In this document: piece after piece, positions 35,932 to 43,972 of the stretch
Layout of the letters: every line of letters starts with the position of its first letter
Numbering within the stretch: position 1 is the first letter of the stretch
The notes under the pieces: generated by a model
What the model saw: the letters and a program-made list of their open reading frames with translations, nothing else
Told to the model about the DNA's origin: nothing
The model's database searches: none
DNA from: CAZSIA01 sp045126355
GTDB taxonomy: Bacteria; Bacillota_I; Bacilli_A; Acholeplasmatales; Anaeroplasmataceae
DNA length: 64,000 nucleotides
Direction of reading: 5' to 3'
NCBI GenBank assembly: GCA_045126355.1
Contig: JBGVOE010000065.1
Location: 1 to 64,000 of the forward strand
Translations under genes and position numbers: made by a program

Positions 35932-37625
35932 TGAATTATATTGAAAAGGCTCAAATGTGGAAAGATTTTTCTGGTTTAGATCCAGTATTACGTAGCGAAC
36001 TTGAGGCTATGACTGAAGAAGAATTAAAAGAAGCTTTCACAAATGATATTACATTTGGAACAGGTGGTTTACGTGGTATTTTAGGTGCAGGTACTGCATA
36101 TATGAACTATTATACTGTTAGAAAAGCTACTTACGGTTTCGGTAAATATTTAGAAAGATATGAAGATGCACATAATCATGGTGTAGTTATTGCTCATGAT
36201 AACCGTAGATATTCTAAAGAATTTGCTTTAGATACTGCTAAGGTATTTGCATCTATGGGATTTAAAGTTTATTTATTTGAAGACTTAAGACCAACACCAG
36301 AATTATCATATGCTGTTAGACATCTATCAGCTATTGGTGGTGTTATGATTACAGCTTCTCATAACCCTAAAGAATATAATGGTTATAAAATTTATGATGA
36401 ATACGGATGCCAATTAGTTCCTGAATTAGCTGATATGGTTATTGAAGAAATTAATAATGTTAAAGATTATTTTGCAATTGATAATACAAAAAATCACGAA
36501 TTAATTACTTATATCGGTAAAGAAATTGATGATGCTTACCGTGCTACAGTTAATACTATTAGAATTAATACAGAACTTAAACCTGAATTTAAAGTTGTAT
36601 ATACTCCACTTCATGGTACAGGTCAAGTATTTGCTGCTGATGTATTAAGAGAAAATGGGTTCTTATGTTATCCAGTAGAAACACAAATGACAAACGATCC
36701 TAACTTTAGTGGTGTTAAATCAAGTAACCCTGAAGATCCTCGTGCATTTGATGAAGCAATTGCTTATGGTAAAGAAATTGGTGCTAAACTTGTTTTAGCT
36801 ACAGACCCAGATGCTGATAGATTAGGTATGGGAGTATTCCATAACGGAGAATATGTACTATTAAATGGTAACCAAAGTGCTACTATTATGGTAGATTATA
36901 TTTGTTCTCAATTAAAAGCAAAAGGTGAGTTACCTGAAAATGGTTGGGTATATTCAACAAATGTAAGTGGTTCACTTCCACTTAAAATTGCAGAAGGTTA
37001 CGGCTTAAAAACATATACATCTTTAACAGGATTTAAATTCATCGGAGAACAAGCTCATAAAACTAAAGCAAAAGGCGGAGTTTATGTTTACGGTTATGAA
37101 GAAAGCTATGGATGCTTAATTAAAGACTTCGTTCGCGATAAAGATGCTATTCAAGCAATCTTAATGATTTGTGAAATTGAAGCTTGGTGTGAAGCTAATG
37201 GAATGGATTTAATTGATTATTTAGATTCTATTTATCACCGTGAAGGATATTTCTATGAATCACAAGAAAATGTATACCATAAAGGATTAGAAGGTAAAGC
37301 TAAAATTGCTAGAATTATGGAAACATTCCGTAGTGGTGAAATCAATTTAGACTTTGGTGAAATCATTAAGAAAGAAGATAACTTATTAAAGATTGCTTAT
37401 ACTTATGAGGAAAATAAAGTTTTAACATCAACAATTGATTTACCAGAATCAAACGTATTAAAATATTTCATTAATGATGAATCTTGGTTTGTTCTTCGTC
37501 CAAGTGGAACTGAACCAAAATTAAAGGTTTATTTCTCTACAGTAGGTGCTACAATGGAGAAAGCAATTAATAAAAATAATAAATTAAGAACTGAAGTAAT
37601 GAAATTAATTGAAAAAATTAAATAG
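35931..37625 (+). CDS. Phosphohexomutase (phosphoglucomutase/phosphomannomutase)
   Basis: 564 residues, the length of Gram-positive PgcA-type enzymes. GTGGLRGILGAG near residue 45, the phosphoserine loop TASHNPKEYNGYK, the metal loop DPDADRLG, the sugar loop GYEESYG, and the C-terminal RPSGTEPKLK phosphate-binding loop are all present. It interconverts glucose-1- and glucose-6-phosphate (or the mannose forms). With galU at 42294 it would supply UDP-glucose. Translation is coupled to coaX. Confidence 0.95.
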   Translation: MNYIEKAQMWKDFSGLDPVLRSELEAMTEEELKEAFTNDITFGTGGLRGILGAGTAYMNYYTVRKATYGFGKYLERYEDAHNHGVVIAHDNRRYSKEFALDTAKVFASMGFKVYLFEDLRPTPELSYAVRHLSAIGGVMITASHNPKEYNGYKIYDEYGCQLVPELADMVIEEINNVKDYFAIDNTKNHELITYIGKEIDDAYRATVNTIRINTELKPEFKVVYTPLHGTGQVFAADVLRENGFLCYPVETQMTNDPNFSGVKSSNPEDPRAFDEAIAYGKEIGAKLVLATDPDADRLGMGVFHNGEYVLLNGNQSATIMVDYICSQLKAKGELPENGWVYSTNVSGSLPLKIAEGYGLKTYTSLTGFKFIGEQAHKTKAKGGVYVYGYEESYGCLIKDFVRDKDAIQAILMICEIEAWCEANGMDLIDYLDSIYHREGYFYESQENVYHKGLEGKAKIARIMETFRSGEINLDFGEIIKKEDNLLKIAYTYEENKVLTSTIDLPESNVLKYFINDESWFVLRPSGTEPKLKVYFSTVGATMEKAINKNNKLRTEVMKLIEKIK

Positions 37626-37708
37626 TTAAATTTTTTGTAAAAAGATACTGAAATATTTAGTAATTTTTGGACTTCCTAGTAATTATAAAGGTGAAAGGAA
37701 TGATAGAA

Positions 37709-38332
37709 ATGAAAAAAATATTGTTACTCAGTATCTTTTTATTTTTAATTTGTATAGTTAAAAATGTAAGTGCTGTAGAAAATTATGATACTTTTCAAGA
37801 AATTGATATTTATAGTGGGAAGATGTTAGAAGATTATACTAACGAAGAATATAAAAAGTATTATAAGAATGTTGATAAAAGAAAATTTTGGGGATGGAGA
37901 ACTTATGTAGTAAATAAAAACATTAAAGCTAAATTTATTAGTGAAACAGTCTTTTCTTATTATAATAATGGGAAAACACCAATCACTTATAAATACGAAT
38001 TGAGTAAGACTGTTGTTAATAAGTTTAGCATTTCAGCCTCTGGCAATATTAAATATACAATGAATGGATCAACAGCGAAATTTAAACATAATTTAGATTC
38101 TGAAGTTAAGATTAATGTGACAAGTGAAACTGTGACTACCACTAGTGAAACAAATGATTTACAAATAATTATTGATCCTTTTACTGTTGCTAATTTAAAA
38201 ATTGTAGGTGAGGCAAGAATCACTAATGGTGTTGCTGCTTATTACGTATTATGGATAAGAACGCAAAGAGGTGGATTTGAATATTTTGTAGTAACAACAC
38301 AGTATCCTAGACTTGAGGTATTGCCTATATGA
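37709..38332 (+). CDS. Secreted beta-rich protein of unknown function
   Basis: 207 residues from ATG 37709, chosen because it starts the signal peptide (MKKILLLSIFLFLIC...VSA, cleavage near residue 23) behind GAAAGGAATG; an in-frame ATG at 37700 is possible. The mature part has a Lys/Tyr-rich region (TNEEYKKYYKNVDKRKFWGWR). A long stretch of alternating Ser/Thr-rich strands follows, then IIIDPFTVANLKIVGEARI, vaguely like the membrane-insertion region of aerolysin/ETX-MTX2-type proteins. I do not recognise the family. It overlaps the next gene (ATGA) in what looks like a secretion or immunity operon. Confidence 0.75.
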   Translation: MKKILLLSIFLFLICIVKNVSAVENYDTFQEIDIYSGKMLEDYTNEEYKKYYKNVDKRKFWGWRTYVVNKNIKAKFISETVFSYYNNGKTPITYKYELSKTVVNKFSISASGNIKYTMNGSTAKFKHNLDSEVKINVTSETVTTTSETNDLQIIIDPFTVANLKIVGEARITNGVAAYYVLWIRTQRGGFEYFVVTTQYPRLEVLPI

Positions 38333-39204
38333 GAAAATTGATTTTTGTTTTTACTATGTGCGTTTTATTATTAACTTTATCACTTATTTTATTTGATAAA
38401 TATAAAAATAATGATAAAGAAGAAGTCGCTTATAGTATTAAGTCAAGTTATGCTTATTTAAGTAATGATAGTGAGACGATTTTTGATGTTAGACTTTATA
38501 CAAGTAGTAAAAAATCACTTATAAAATACGCATCCTCATCTATAGCAAATATTCATGATAAGAGTAAAGATACAATTATAAATGTAGATGTTTTAGATGT
38601 GTATCAAATTTCTAATACAACTTATTATGATGAAAACTTTTACGAATATTCTTTGAGTTTGAAAGTTTTAATGAATGATTTAAATATAAAAGATGCATAT
38701 TTAACTTTAAATTTTACTAATAAAGCCTATACATTTTATTTAGGTAGTATTGATATAAAGGAAAACATTTATAAAGATAATGAACTTAAAATAGTTGACT
38801 TATATGGTGTTAGTAGTAAAGATAATATTTCTTTAGCCGGTATTGTAATGACTATATCTAATCAAAGAAATCAAAGCATGGAAATAACTGATGTTATTAT
38901 TGGTGACGATTTTAATGTTATTTTAGATACGAATTATGTAACAGAAGTAAAAGAGTCTGTTTATGTTGAAGACTATTTAAATGATGATATTAATAATGAT
39001 GGTTATCTTGAAATAGAAGCTAATAGTAGCAAAACATTTATTTTGCCTATCGAATATTTAAATGACTATTATTTATATAATTGTTATTTGATTATTTATG
39101 GTGACGATTTTACTTATTTATTATCAAATTACAATTATATAAATTCTAACGATTTAGAAGGATTAGAAGTTTATTTATTTAAAGGAATAATATATGATAT
39201 TTAA
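38329..39204 (+). CDS. Membrane-anchored extracellular protein of unknown function
   Basis: 291 residues. One N-terminal membrane span (about 4-22) without a clear cleavage site, then a Ser/Asp/Asn-rich domain predicted mostly beta, facing outward. No recognised domain; residues about 160-190 look like an immunoglobulin-like sandwich. Its start overlaps the secreted protein's stop, and it overlaps the ATPase gene by 11 bases, so all four genes of the unit are translationally linked. It may act as receptor, immunity factor or transporter accessory; these are guesses from context. Confidence 0.7.
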   Translation: MRKLIFVFTMCVLLLTLSLILFDKYKNNDKEEVAYSIKSSYAYLSNDSETIFDVRLYTSSKKSLIKYASSSIANIHDKSKDTIINVDVLDVYQISNTTYYDENFYEYSLSLKVLMNDLNIKDAYLTLNFTNKAYTFYLGSIDIKENIYKDNELKIVDLYGVSSKDNISLAGIVMTISNQRNQSMEITDVIIGDDFNVILDTNYVTEVKESVYVEDYLNDDINNDGYLEIEANSSKTFILPIEYLNDYYLYNCYLIIYGDDFTYLLSNYNYINSNDLEGLEVYLFKGIIYDI

Positions 39205-39763
39205 AGTAAGAAATATCATTAAAAAATATGGTAGAAAAATAGTATTAAATAAGTTTTCCTATGAGTTTAAAAGTGGTCTATATTTACTTACTGGTATAAA
39301 TGGTATAGGGAAATCAACACTTTTAAAAATAATATCAAAAATAATTTATCCTAGTAATGATAACTATTATATTACAAATACAAAAGTAGCTTATCTGTGC
39401 GAAAAAATAGAGTTGATTAATATTAAAGTTATTAATTTTTTAAATAAGATAGCAAGTATAAATGATGTAGAAGTTGATCTGAAAAAGTTAATTGCTGAAT
39501 GGAAGATTCCTAATAAAAGAATTAATAATTTATCTAAAGGTAATAAACAAAAAGTAGCAATACTAATGATGATGTTAACGGATTGCGAAATATATGTTTT
39601 TGATGAACCAACAAATGCTTTAGATGAATATGCAATAAGTAAGTTTATAAACTTTGTAAATAGCTTAATTAATAATGAAAAAACAGTGATAATTTCAACT
39701 CATGATAAGGAGTGTTTTAAATATATTAAGCACGAGGAGATTAGATTAGAATGTTTAAATTAA
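39194..39763 (+). CDS. Small ABC transporter ATPase
   Basis: 189 residues, short for the family (usually 210-240). Walker A GINGIGKS near residue 36, signature LSKGNKQKV near 115, Walker B VFDEPTNALD, and H-loop ISTHD. The usual Q-loop glutamine is not seen (YLCEKIEL at the expected place). The type resembles the ATPases of antimicrobial-peptide export or immunity transporters (CcmA/BcrA class). It overlaps both neighbours and pairs with the membrane protein that follows. Confidence 0.88.
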   Translation: MIFKVRNIIKKYGRKIVLNKFSYEFKSGLYLLTGINGIGKSTLLKIISKIIYPSNDNYYITNTKVAYLCEKIELINIKVINFLNKIASINDVEVDLKKLIAEWKIPNKRINNLSKGNKQKVAILMMMLTDCEIYVFDEPTNALDEYAISKFINFVNSLINNEKTVIISTHDKECFKYIKHEEIRLECLN

Positions 39764-40473
39764 TAGAGATAAATATAGATAAAAAATTATCATTTACTTC
39801 AATGTTTTTTATGTTTATTACAATTTTATTAATTTATGTACTCGCTATATATAATGCATCATTTGAACTATCTGATTTTAAAACATTAGATCAAAACTAT
39901 ATTATATTAGAAAACTATATTCTAGAAACATTTCAACTTATAGAATTGATTGGAATTATCTTTATTATTATCTTAATTGAATTAGAGTTAGTTTATAATA
40001 CAGATAACTTTGATTCATATTTTATAGCTTTAAAGGGAAAGAAAAATGTTTTTGTTAGTAAGATAATCGGTTATTTAATAATATTAATTTTTTATAATAC
40101 TCTAATATTTATGGGAGTATTAATAATTTATTTTATAAGATTCAAATCAGTAAAATTATTATCTTTTATTATTAATAGTTATTTTATTTATCTTATTTAT
40201 TTTACAATGTTTTTATTTATTACTTATTTGTTTATGCTATTTTTTAAAAACTATTTTATCGCAATTGTTATTTTTATATATTATTGGTTATGTAGGATTA
40301 TTGAGACTGAAAATAAGTTTTTTAATATACTTTGTCCTAAAATAGAGGTAGATTTATTTAACAATAATATTAGTTTCTCTATAAACATATATTATATTAT
40401 TATATATATATTGATATTAATAATGTTTTGTGGTAAATTATATGAGGTTAAAGATCTCAAAATAAATTCTTAA
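39751..40473 (+). CDS. ABC-2-like membrane subunit
   Basis: 240 residues, highly hydrophobic with six predicted spans and few charged residues between them. It overlaps the ATPase gene by 13 bases. No family motif is recognisable, but topology and position fit an ABC-2-type permease for the ATPase. Codons are extremely AT-rich even for this genome. It ends the four-gene unit; the infC promoter follows 21 bases later, with no clear terminator in between. Confidence 0.72.
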   Translation: MFKLIEINIDKKLSFTSMFFMFITILLIYVLAIYNASFELSDFKTLDQNYIILENYILETFQLIELIGIIFIIILIELELVYNTDNFDSYFIALKGKKNVFVSKIIGYLIILIFYNTLIFMGVLIIYFIRFKSVKLLSFIINSYFIYLIYFTMFLFITYLFMLFFKNYFIAIVIFIYYWLCRIIETENKFFNILCPKIEVDLFNNNISFSINIYYIIIYILILIMFCGKLYEVKDLKINS

Positions 40474-40494
40474 AAGTTTTTATAAAGAATTTGC

Positions 40495-40523
40495 TTGACA
40501 TATTAAAGTATGTATAGTATACT
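40495..40523 (+). promoter_or_regulatory. Consensus promoter of the infC operon
   Basis: TTGACA at 40495-40500, a 17-base spacer, and TATACT at 40518-40523. One of the best promoter matches in the window. Confidence 0.9.
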
Positions 40524-40529
40524 AATTGA

Positions 40530-40662
40530 GGTAAGTAAATAAGTGGAAAGAAGAAGCACCCGCTTCTCGCCTGATTGATTACGTTGATAGGCAAAAAGTC
40601 ACATCTAATTCTAAACATATTAAGATGATACTAATGGGTGCGTTTTGTGCCCATTTTTTTAT
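40530..40662 (+). ncRNA. Ribosomal protein L20 leader with attenuator
   Basis: The 5' region of infC-rpmI-rplT contains GAAGAAGCACCCGCTTCTCG and a following CCTG...TAGG pairing, features of the Rfam L20 leader of Bacillota. It ends in the hairpin ATGGGTGC-GTTTT-GTGCCCAT (about 40634-40654) with seven T, an attenuator. In B. subtilis L20 binds this leader and promotes premature termination; the same feedback is inferred here. Confidence 0.82.
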
Positions 40663-40684
40663 TCCAAAATTCATGGAGGTGATT

Positions 40685-41242
40685 ATTATCAACAATAATC
40701 AAAGTTTTAACCAAAAACAAAATAGAAATCAAAATGAAGAATTAGTTAATGAAAACATTCGCTTCAAAGAGATGCTAGTAATCGGTGCAGATGGTACTAA
40801 ACATGGTATCTTACAACGTAAAGAAGCAATGAAATTAGCTATGGAATTGGGACTGGATTTAGTTGTTGTTTCAGCTGAAGCAAAACCACCAGTTGCAAAA
40901 TTAATGGACTACAAAAAGTTCCGTTTTGAACAAAAGAAAAAAGCAAAAGAAATCAAAAAGAATCAAAAGGTTACTGTTGTCAAAGAAGTTCAATTAAGTC
41001 CTGTAATTGATAAGCACGATTTAGAAACAAAAGCAAACATCGCAAGAAAGTTTATCCAAAAAGATAATAAAGTAAAAGTTACATTACGTTTTAAAGGTCG
41101 TATGATCGTTCACCAAGATATTGGTATTAAAGTAATGGAAGAATTTGCAGAATTATTATCAGATGTTTCAAGTATCGAAGCTAATATCAAATTAGAAGGT
41201 AAACAATTATTCATGACATTAGGACCAAAAAGAGAAAAATAA
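40685..41242 (+). CDS. infC: Translation initiation factor IF-3
   Basis: 185 residues. The start is placed at ATT 40685, since GGAGG (40675-40679) is followed only by ATT ATT ATC and no ATG/GTG/TTG at a workable distance; infC genes often use such a rare start for autoregulation. ATT 40682 or ATC 40688 are alternatives. The protein has the usual N-domain (NENIRFKEMLVIGADGTKHG), a basic linker rich in Lys, and the C-domain with VKVTLRFKGRM. IF-3 checks the start codon on the 30S subunit. Controlled by the L20 leader. Confidence 0.93.
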   Translation: MINNNQSFNQKQNRNQNEELVNENIRFKEMLVIGADGTKHGILQRKEAMKLAMELGLDLVVVSAEAKPPVAKLMDYKKFRFEQKKKAKEIKKNQKVTVVKEVQLSPVIDKHDLETKANIARKFIQKDNKVKVTLRFKGRMIVHQDIGIKVMEEFAELLSDVSSIEANIKLEGKQLFMTLGPKREK

Positions 41243-41262
41243 TTTAAAAGGAGAACACAAAA

Positions 41263-41463
41263 ATGCCAAAACAAAAAACACATAGCGGTTTAAAGAAACG
41301 CGTAAAAGTTACTGGTACTGGTAAATTATTAAGAGGTCATGCTTATACTGGCCATCAAAAAGTACACAAATCACACCAACAAAACAAAGACTTAGCAAAA
41401 AGAGGATTAGTACATGAAACTGACTACAAGAGAATTAAGTCTTTAGTTTCAAACATGATGTAA
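41263..41463 (+). CDS. rpmI: 50S ribosomal protein L35
   Basis: 66 residues, very basic, full family length: MPKQKTHSGLKKR at the start, HKSHQQNKDLAKRGL in the middle. Second gene of the infC-rpmI-rplT operon, with AAAGGAG upstream. Confidence 0.97.
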   Translation: MPKQKTHSGLKKRVKVTGTGKLLRGHAYTGHQKVHKSHQQNKDLAKRGLVHETDYKRIKSLVSNMM

Positions 41464-41478
41464 TAGGAGGAAATAGAC

Positions 41479-42006
41479 ATGCCAAGAGTTAAAGGTGGTT
41501 ACGTTACTCGTCAAAGACGTAAAAGAGTATTAAAATTAGCAAAAGGTTATTTTGGTTCAAAACACACTTTATATAAAACAGCACATGAACAAGTAATGCG
41601 TTCATTAGCTTATTCTTACCGTGACAGAAAAGTTCGTAAACGTGATTTCAGAAAATTATGGATTCAACGTATTAACGCAGCTTGTCAATTAAATGGAATG
41701 AAATATTCTAGATTCATCAACGGTTTAAACCGTGCAGGTATCGAAGTTAACCGTAAAATGTTAGCTGAAATGGCTGTAAATGATGCTGCAGGTTTTGCAC
41801 AATTAGTTGAATTAGCTAAACAAGGTTTAGTTAATGAACCAGTTGTTAAAAACACTGTTGAAGAAGTAGTTGCTCCAGTTGTTGCTGAAGAAGCTTTAGA
41901 TTTAGAATCTTTAAAAGTTGCTGATTTAAGAGAATTAGCTAAAAATAAAGGTATCGCTGGTTACAGCACAATGAAAAAAGCTGAATTAATCGAAGCTTTA
42001 CAATAA
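41479..42006 (+). CDS. rplT: 50S ribosomal protein L20 with a C-terminal SAP/Rho_N-like extension
   Basis: 175 residues. Residues 1 to about 118 are a complete L20 (MPRVKGGYVTRQRRKR to FAQLVELAKQGL), which binds 23S rRNA early in 50S assembly and also the operon leader. Ordinary L20 stops there. Here a Val/Glu-rich linker (about 119-139) leads to about 36 residues, LKVADLRELAKNKGI...MKKAELIEAL, with the helix-turn-helix pattern of SAP/Rho N-terminal nucleic-acid-binding domains. The reading frame is continuous and followed by a terminator, so the extension is real. Its effect on rRNA or leader binding is unknown. Confidence 0.95.
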   Translation: MPRVKGGYVTRQRRKRVLKLAKGYFGSKHTLYKTAHEQVMRSLAYSYRDRKVRKRDFRKLWIQRINAACQLNGMKYSRFINGLNRAGIEVNRKMLAEMAVNDAAGFAQLVELAKQGLVNEPVVKNTVEEVVAPVVAEEALDLESLKVADLRELAKNKGIAGYSTMKKAELIEALQ

Positions 42007-42018
42007 TTTTTAAAAATT

Positions 42019-42044
42019 AAGACACATAATTGTGTCTTTTTTTT
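42019..42044 (+). terminator. Terminator after rplT
   Basis: AAGACACA (42019-42026) and TGTGTCTT (42031-42038) pair around a 4-base loop, followed by a run of T. Confidence 0.9.
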
Positions 42045-42081
42045 CATATTTTGGTAATGGATATATGTTAATCAAACTAAA

Positions 42082-42110
42082 TTGACAAAGACTTATATCT
42101 AAGATATAAT
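42082..42110 (+). promoter_or_regulatory. Perfect consensus promoter of a small RNA
   Basis: TTGACA at 42082-42087, exactly 17 bases, then TATAAT at 42105-42110. Both boxes match the SigA consensus fully. The start should be near 42115-42117, at the foot of the RNA stem. Confidence 0.92.
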
Positions 42111-42114
42111 AAAA

Positions 42115-42272
42115 GTGCTAGTGAGAGTGCCCGAGAACCCAAATTATTTTAAAAGGGAATTGAGCCTTTGTGTGTGTTGAAAACCTATTAAATTAGGGAT
42201 CCTAATCACAAAGGAATGAGATGCCCACGTAGAGAACAGACTGTTCTTCGATTCTCCTAGCACTTATTTTTT
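42115..42272 (+). ncRNA. Structured small RNA, family unknown (possibly 6S-like)
   Basis: About 155 bases between a perfect promoter and a terminator-like end. AAGTGCTAG (42113-42121) pairs with CTAGCACTT (42257-42265), directly followed by ATTTTTTT, so the closing stem also serves as terminator. Inside: CCC/GGG hairpin (42138-42157), CCTTTGTG (42165-42172) with CACAAAGG (42207-42214) capped by a small hairpin, and GAACA-GAC-TGTTC (42234-42246). End-to-end closure with an inner bubble recalls 6S RNA, but no diagnostic motif of 6S, SRP RNA, tmRNA or a known riboswitch is seen. It ends only about 20 bases before galU, so a leader role is also possible. Confidence 0.7.
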
Positions 42273-42293
42273 TATAAGAGGGTGGGTTTACCT

Positions 42294-43178
42294 ATGGAAA
42301 ATAAGCGAGTAAGAAAAGCGGTTATCCCTGCGGCAGGATATGGGACAAGATTTTTACCTGCTACTAAAGTAATTGCTAAAGAAATGTTCCCAATCATTGA
42401 TACTCCAACAATTGATTTGATTGTTAGAGAAGCTTTAGAAAGTGGAATTACAGAATTCTTAATCATTGTTTCTTCTAGTAAAAATAGTATTATTGACTAT
42501 TTTGATAGAAACTTAGAACTTGAAAGAGTTTTAAAAGAAAAAGGAAGAATGGAAGATTACAAGTTAATAACAGAATTACCAAATAAAGTTAATATTCACT
42601 TTGTAAGACAAAAAGAACAACTAGGATTAGGACACGCAGTATTGCAATCTCGCTCTTTTATCGGTAATGAACCTTTTGCCTTATTATTAGGTGATGACGT
42701 ATATGTTGGTAATGATAACAAACCTGTTTTAAAACAACTTATTGACGCATATGATGACGTATTATCTAGTGTTATAGGGATGATTTATGTTAATGAAGAT
42801 GAGGTTAGTAAATTAGGTATTTGTGAATTTGATACAACTGAAGTATCAAAAACACATAAACTAATCGGTGTTCAAGAAAAGCCAGCTTTAGCTCAAGCTA
42901 AAAGTAGATACGCTATTGGTGGTAGATACATCTTATCACCTACTATCTTTAAATATTTAGATAGTCAAGAAAAAGGTAATGCAAATGAAATCCAATTAAC
43001 TGATGCTATCTTACGTATGATGAGTGAAGAAGCTGTTTACGGTTATGAAATTGATGGAAGACGTTATGATATCGGTTCACGTGTTGGTTATATTGACGCT
43101 ATTTTAGACTTTGCGTTAAGACGTGATGATTTAAAGAATGAAGTTTTAGAATTAATTAAAAGTAAAATATCAAACTAG
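42294..43178 (+). CDS. galU: UTP-glucose-1-phosphate uridylyltransferase
   Basis: 294 residues from ATG 42294; the upstream GTG 42282 lies inside the GAGGGTGG ribosome site. Nucleotidyltransferase signature AVIPAAGYGTRFLPATKVIAKEM at the start, LLGDDVYVG for the metal/nucleotide site, and KPALAQAKSRYAIGGRY further on. It makes UDP-glucose for cell-surface polysaccharide or glycolipid synthesis from the glucose-1-phosphate delivered by the mutase at 35931. Transcription could come by read-through from the small-RNA promoter upstream. Confidence 0.96.
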   Translation: MENKRVRKAVIPAAGYGTRFLPATKVIAKEMFPIIDTPTIDLIVREALESGITEFLIIVSSSKNSIIDYFDRNLELERVLKEKGRMEDYKLITELPNKVNIHFVRQKEQLGLGHAVLQSRSFIGNEPFALLLGDDVYVGNDNKPVLKQLIDAYDDVLSSVIGMIYVNEDEVSKLGICEFDTTEVSKTHKLIGVQEKPALAQAKSRYAIGGRYILSPTIFKYLDSQEKGNANEIQLTDAILRMMSEEAVYGYEIDGRRYDIGSRVGYIDAILDFALRRDDLKNEVLELIKSKISN

Positions 43179-43204
43179 TCACATATTATTGTGACTATTT
43201 GTTT
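43176..43204 (+). terminator. Terminator after galU
   Basis: TAGTCACA (43176-43183) pairs with TGTGACTA (43190-43197), followed by TTTGTTTT. The first three bases are the galU stop codon. Confidence 0.8.
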
Positions 43205-43216
43205 TGTATAATAGAA

Positions 43217-43349
43217 AAAAGACTAACAAAGTAGTCTTTTCTCATTGGGTTTGAGTTAAGTATGTGAAAGGGAGAAAAGAAGTTCATGAGAATTAATCTA
43301 TGACTTCATGTAGAAGAATAGGGGAATTCTTCTGCGATAACTTTATCGC
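43217..43349 (+). other. Structured intergenic RNA-like element before rsmD
   Basis: Four inverted repeats follow one another in a 240-base gap: AAAAGACTA/TAGTCTTTT (43217-43240), GAAGTTCAT/ATGACTTC (43279-43307), AGAAGAAT/ATTCTTCT (43312-43333) and GCGATAA/TTATCGC (43334-43349). CTTTTCTC (43236-43243) can pair either back into the first hairpin or forward with GAGAAAAG (43272-43279). A TATAAT lies at 43207-43212 without a clear -35. No known riboswitch motif is recognised. Confidence 0.5.
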
Positions 43350-43420
43350 ACTTATATTATTTGAATAAAAAAATACTTTATACATAAAAATATAAAAAAT
43401 ATTAAAAATGGGTGATATAT

Positions 43421-43960
43421 ATGCGTATTATTAGCGGAAAACACCGTAGTCGTATTATAAAAATGGTTGATATCGACACAACAAGAGAAACAACAGATAA
43501 AGTACGCGGTGCAATTTTTAATTTAATATCATTTTATCCTATTACAGGAAATGTACTAGATCTATTTTCTGGAAGTGGTGCGATGGGACTAGAAGCACTT
43601 TCACGTGGAGCTAAGAAGGCTTATTTTAATGATTTAGGAAAAAAAGCTTATCTTACTACAAAAGAAAATTGTAAAGCTTTAGGATATAAAGATGAGGTTA
43701 TTATAACTAATTTAGATTATAAAAAAGCTTTAACTCTTTATCATGAGGCTTTTGATTTAGTATTCTTAGACCCTCCTTATAAACTTGATTGTTGTAATGA
43801 GATTGTAGAATATATTGAAAAAAACAATTTACTTACACCTGATGGGTTTATAATTTGTGAAGTAGATAAAGATACTATTATAAATGAAACAGAAAAGTTT
43901 GAAATATATAAAGAAAAAAATTACGGTATAAGAAATGTAATTATACTAAAACACAGATAG
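43421..43960 (+). CDS. rsmD: 16S rRNA (guanine966-N2)-methyltransferase
   Basis: 179 residues from ATG 43421; the in-frame GTG at 43412 is within the GGGTGAT ribosome site. It starts MRIISGKHRS, as RsmD proteins do, with SAM-binding LDLFSGSGAMGLEALSRGA and catalytic DPPY. It methylates G966 of 16S rRNA late in 30S assembly. In many Bacilli coaD follows; here it is replaced by a gene of unknown function 12 bases downstream. Confidence 0.93.
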   Translation: MRIISGKHRSRIIKMVDIDTTRETTDKVRGAIFNLISFYPITGNVLDLFSGSGAMGLEALSRGAKKAYFNDLGKKAYLTTKENCKALGYKDEVIITNLDYKKALTLYHEAFDLVFLDPPYKLDCCNEIVEYIEKNNLLTPDGFIICEVDKDTIINETEKFEIYKEKNYGIRNVIILKHR

Positions 43961-43972
43961 AGGTGATAACAA

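Noticed and set aside
40625..40684. Upstream ATG giving a longer IF-3
   Set aside because: The extension runs through the attenuator hairpin and its T run and has no ribosome site; family proteins start at the ATT/ATC region.
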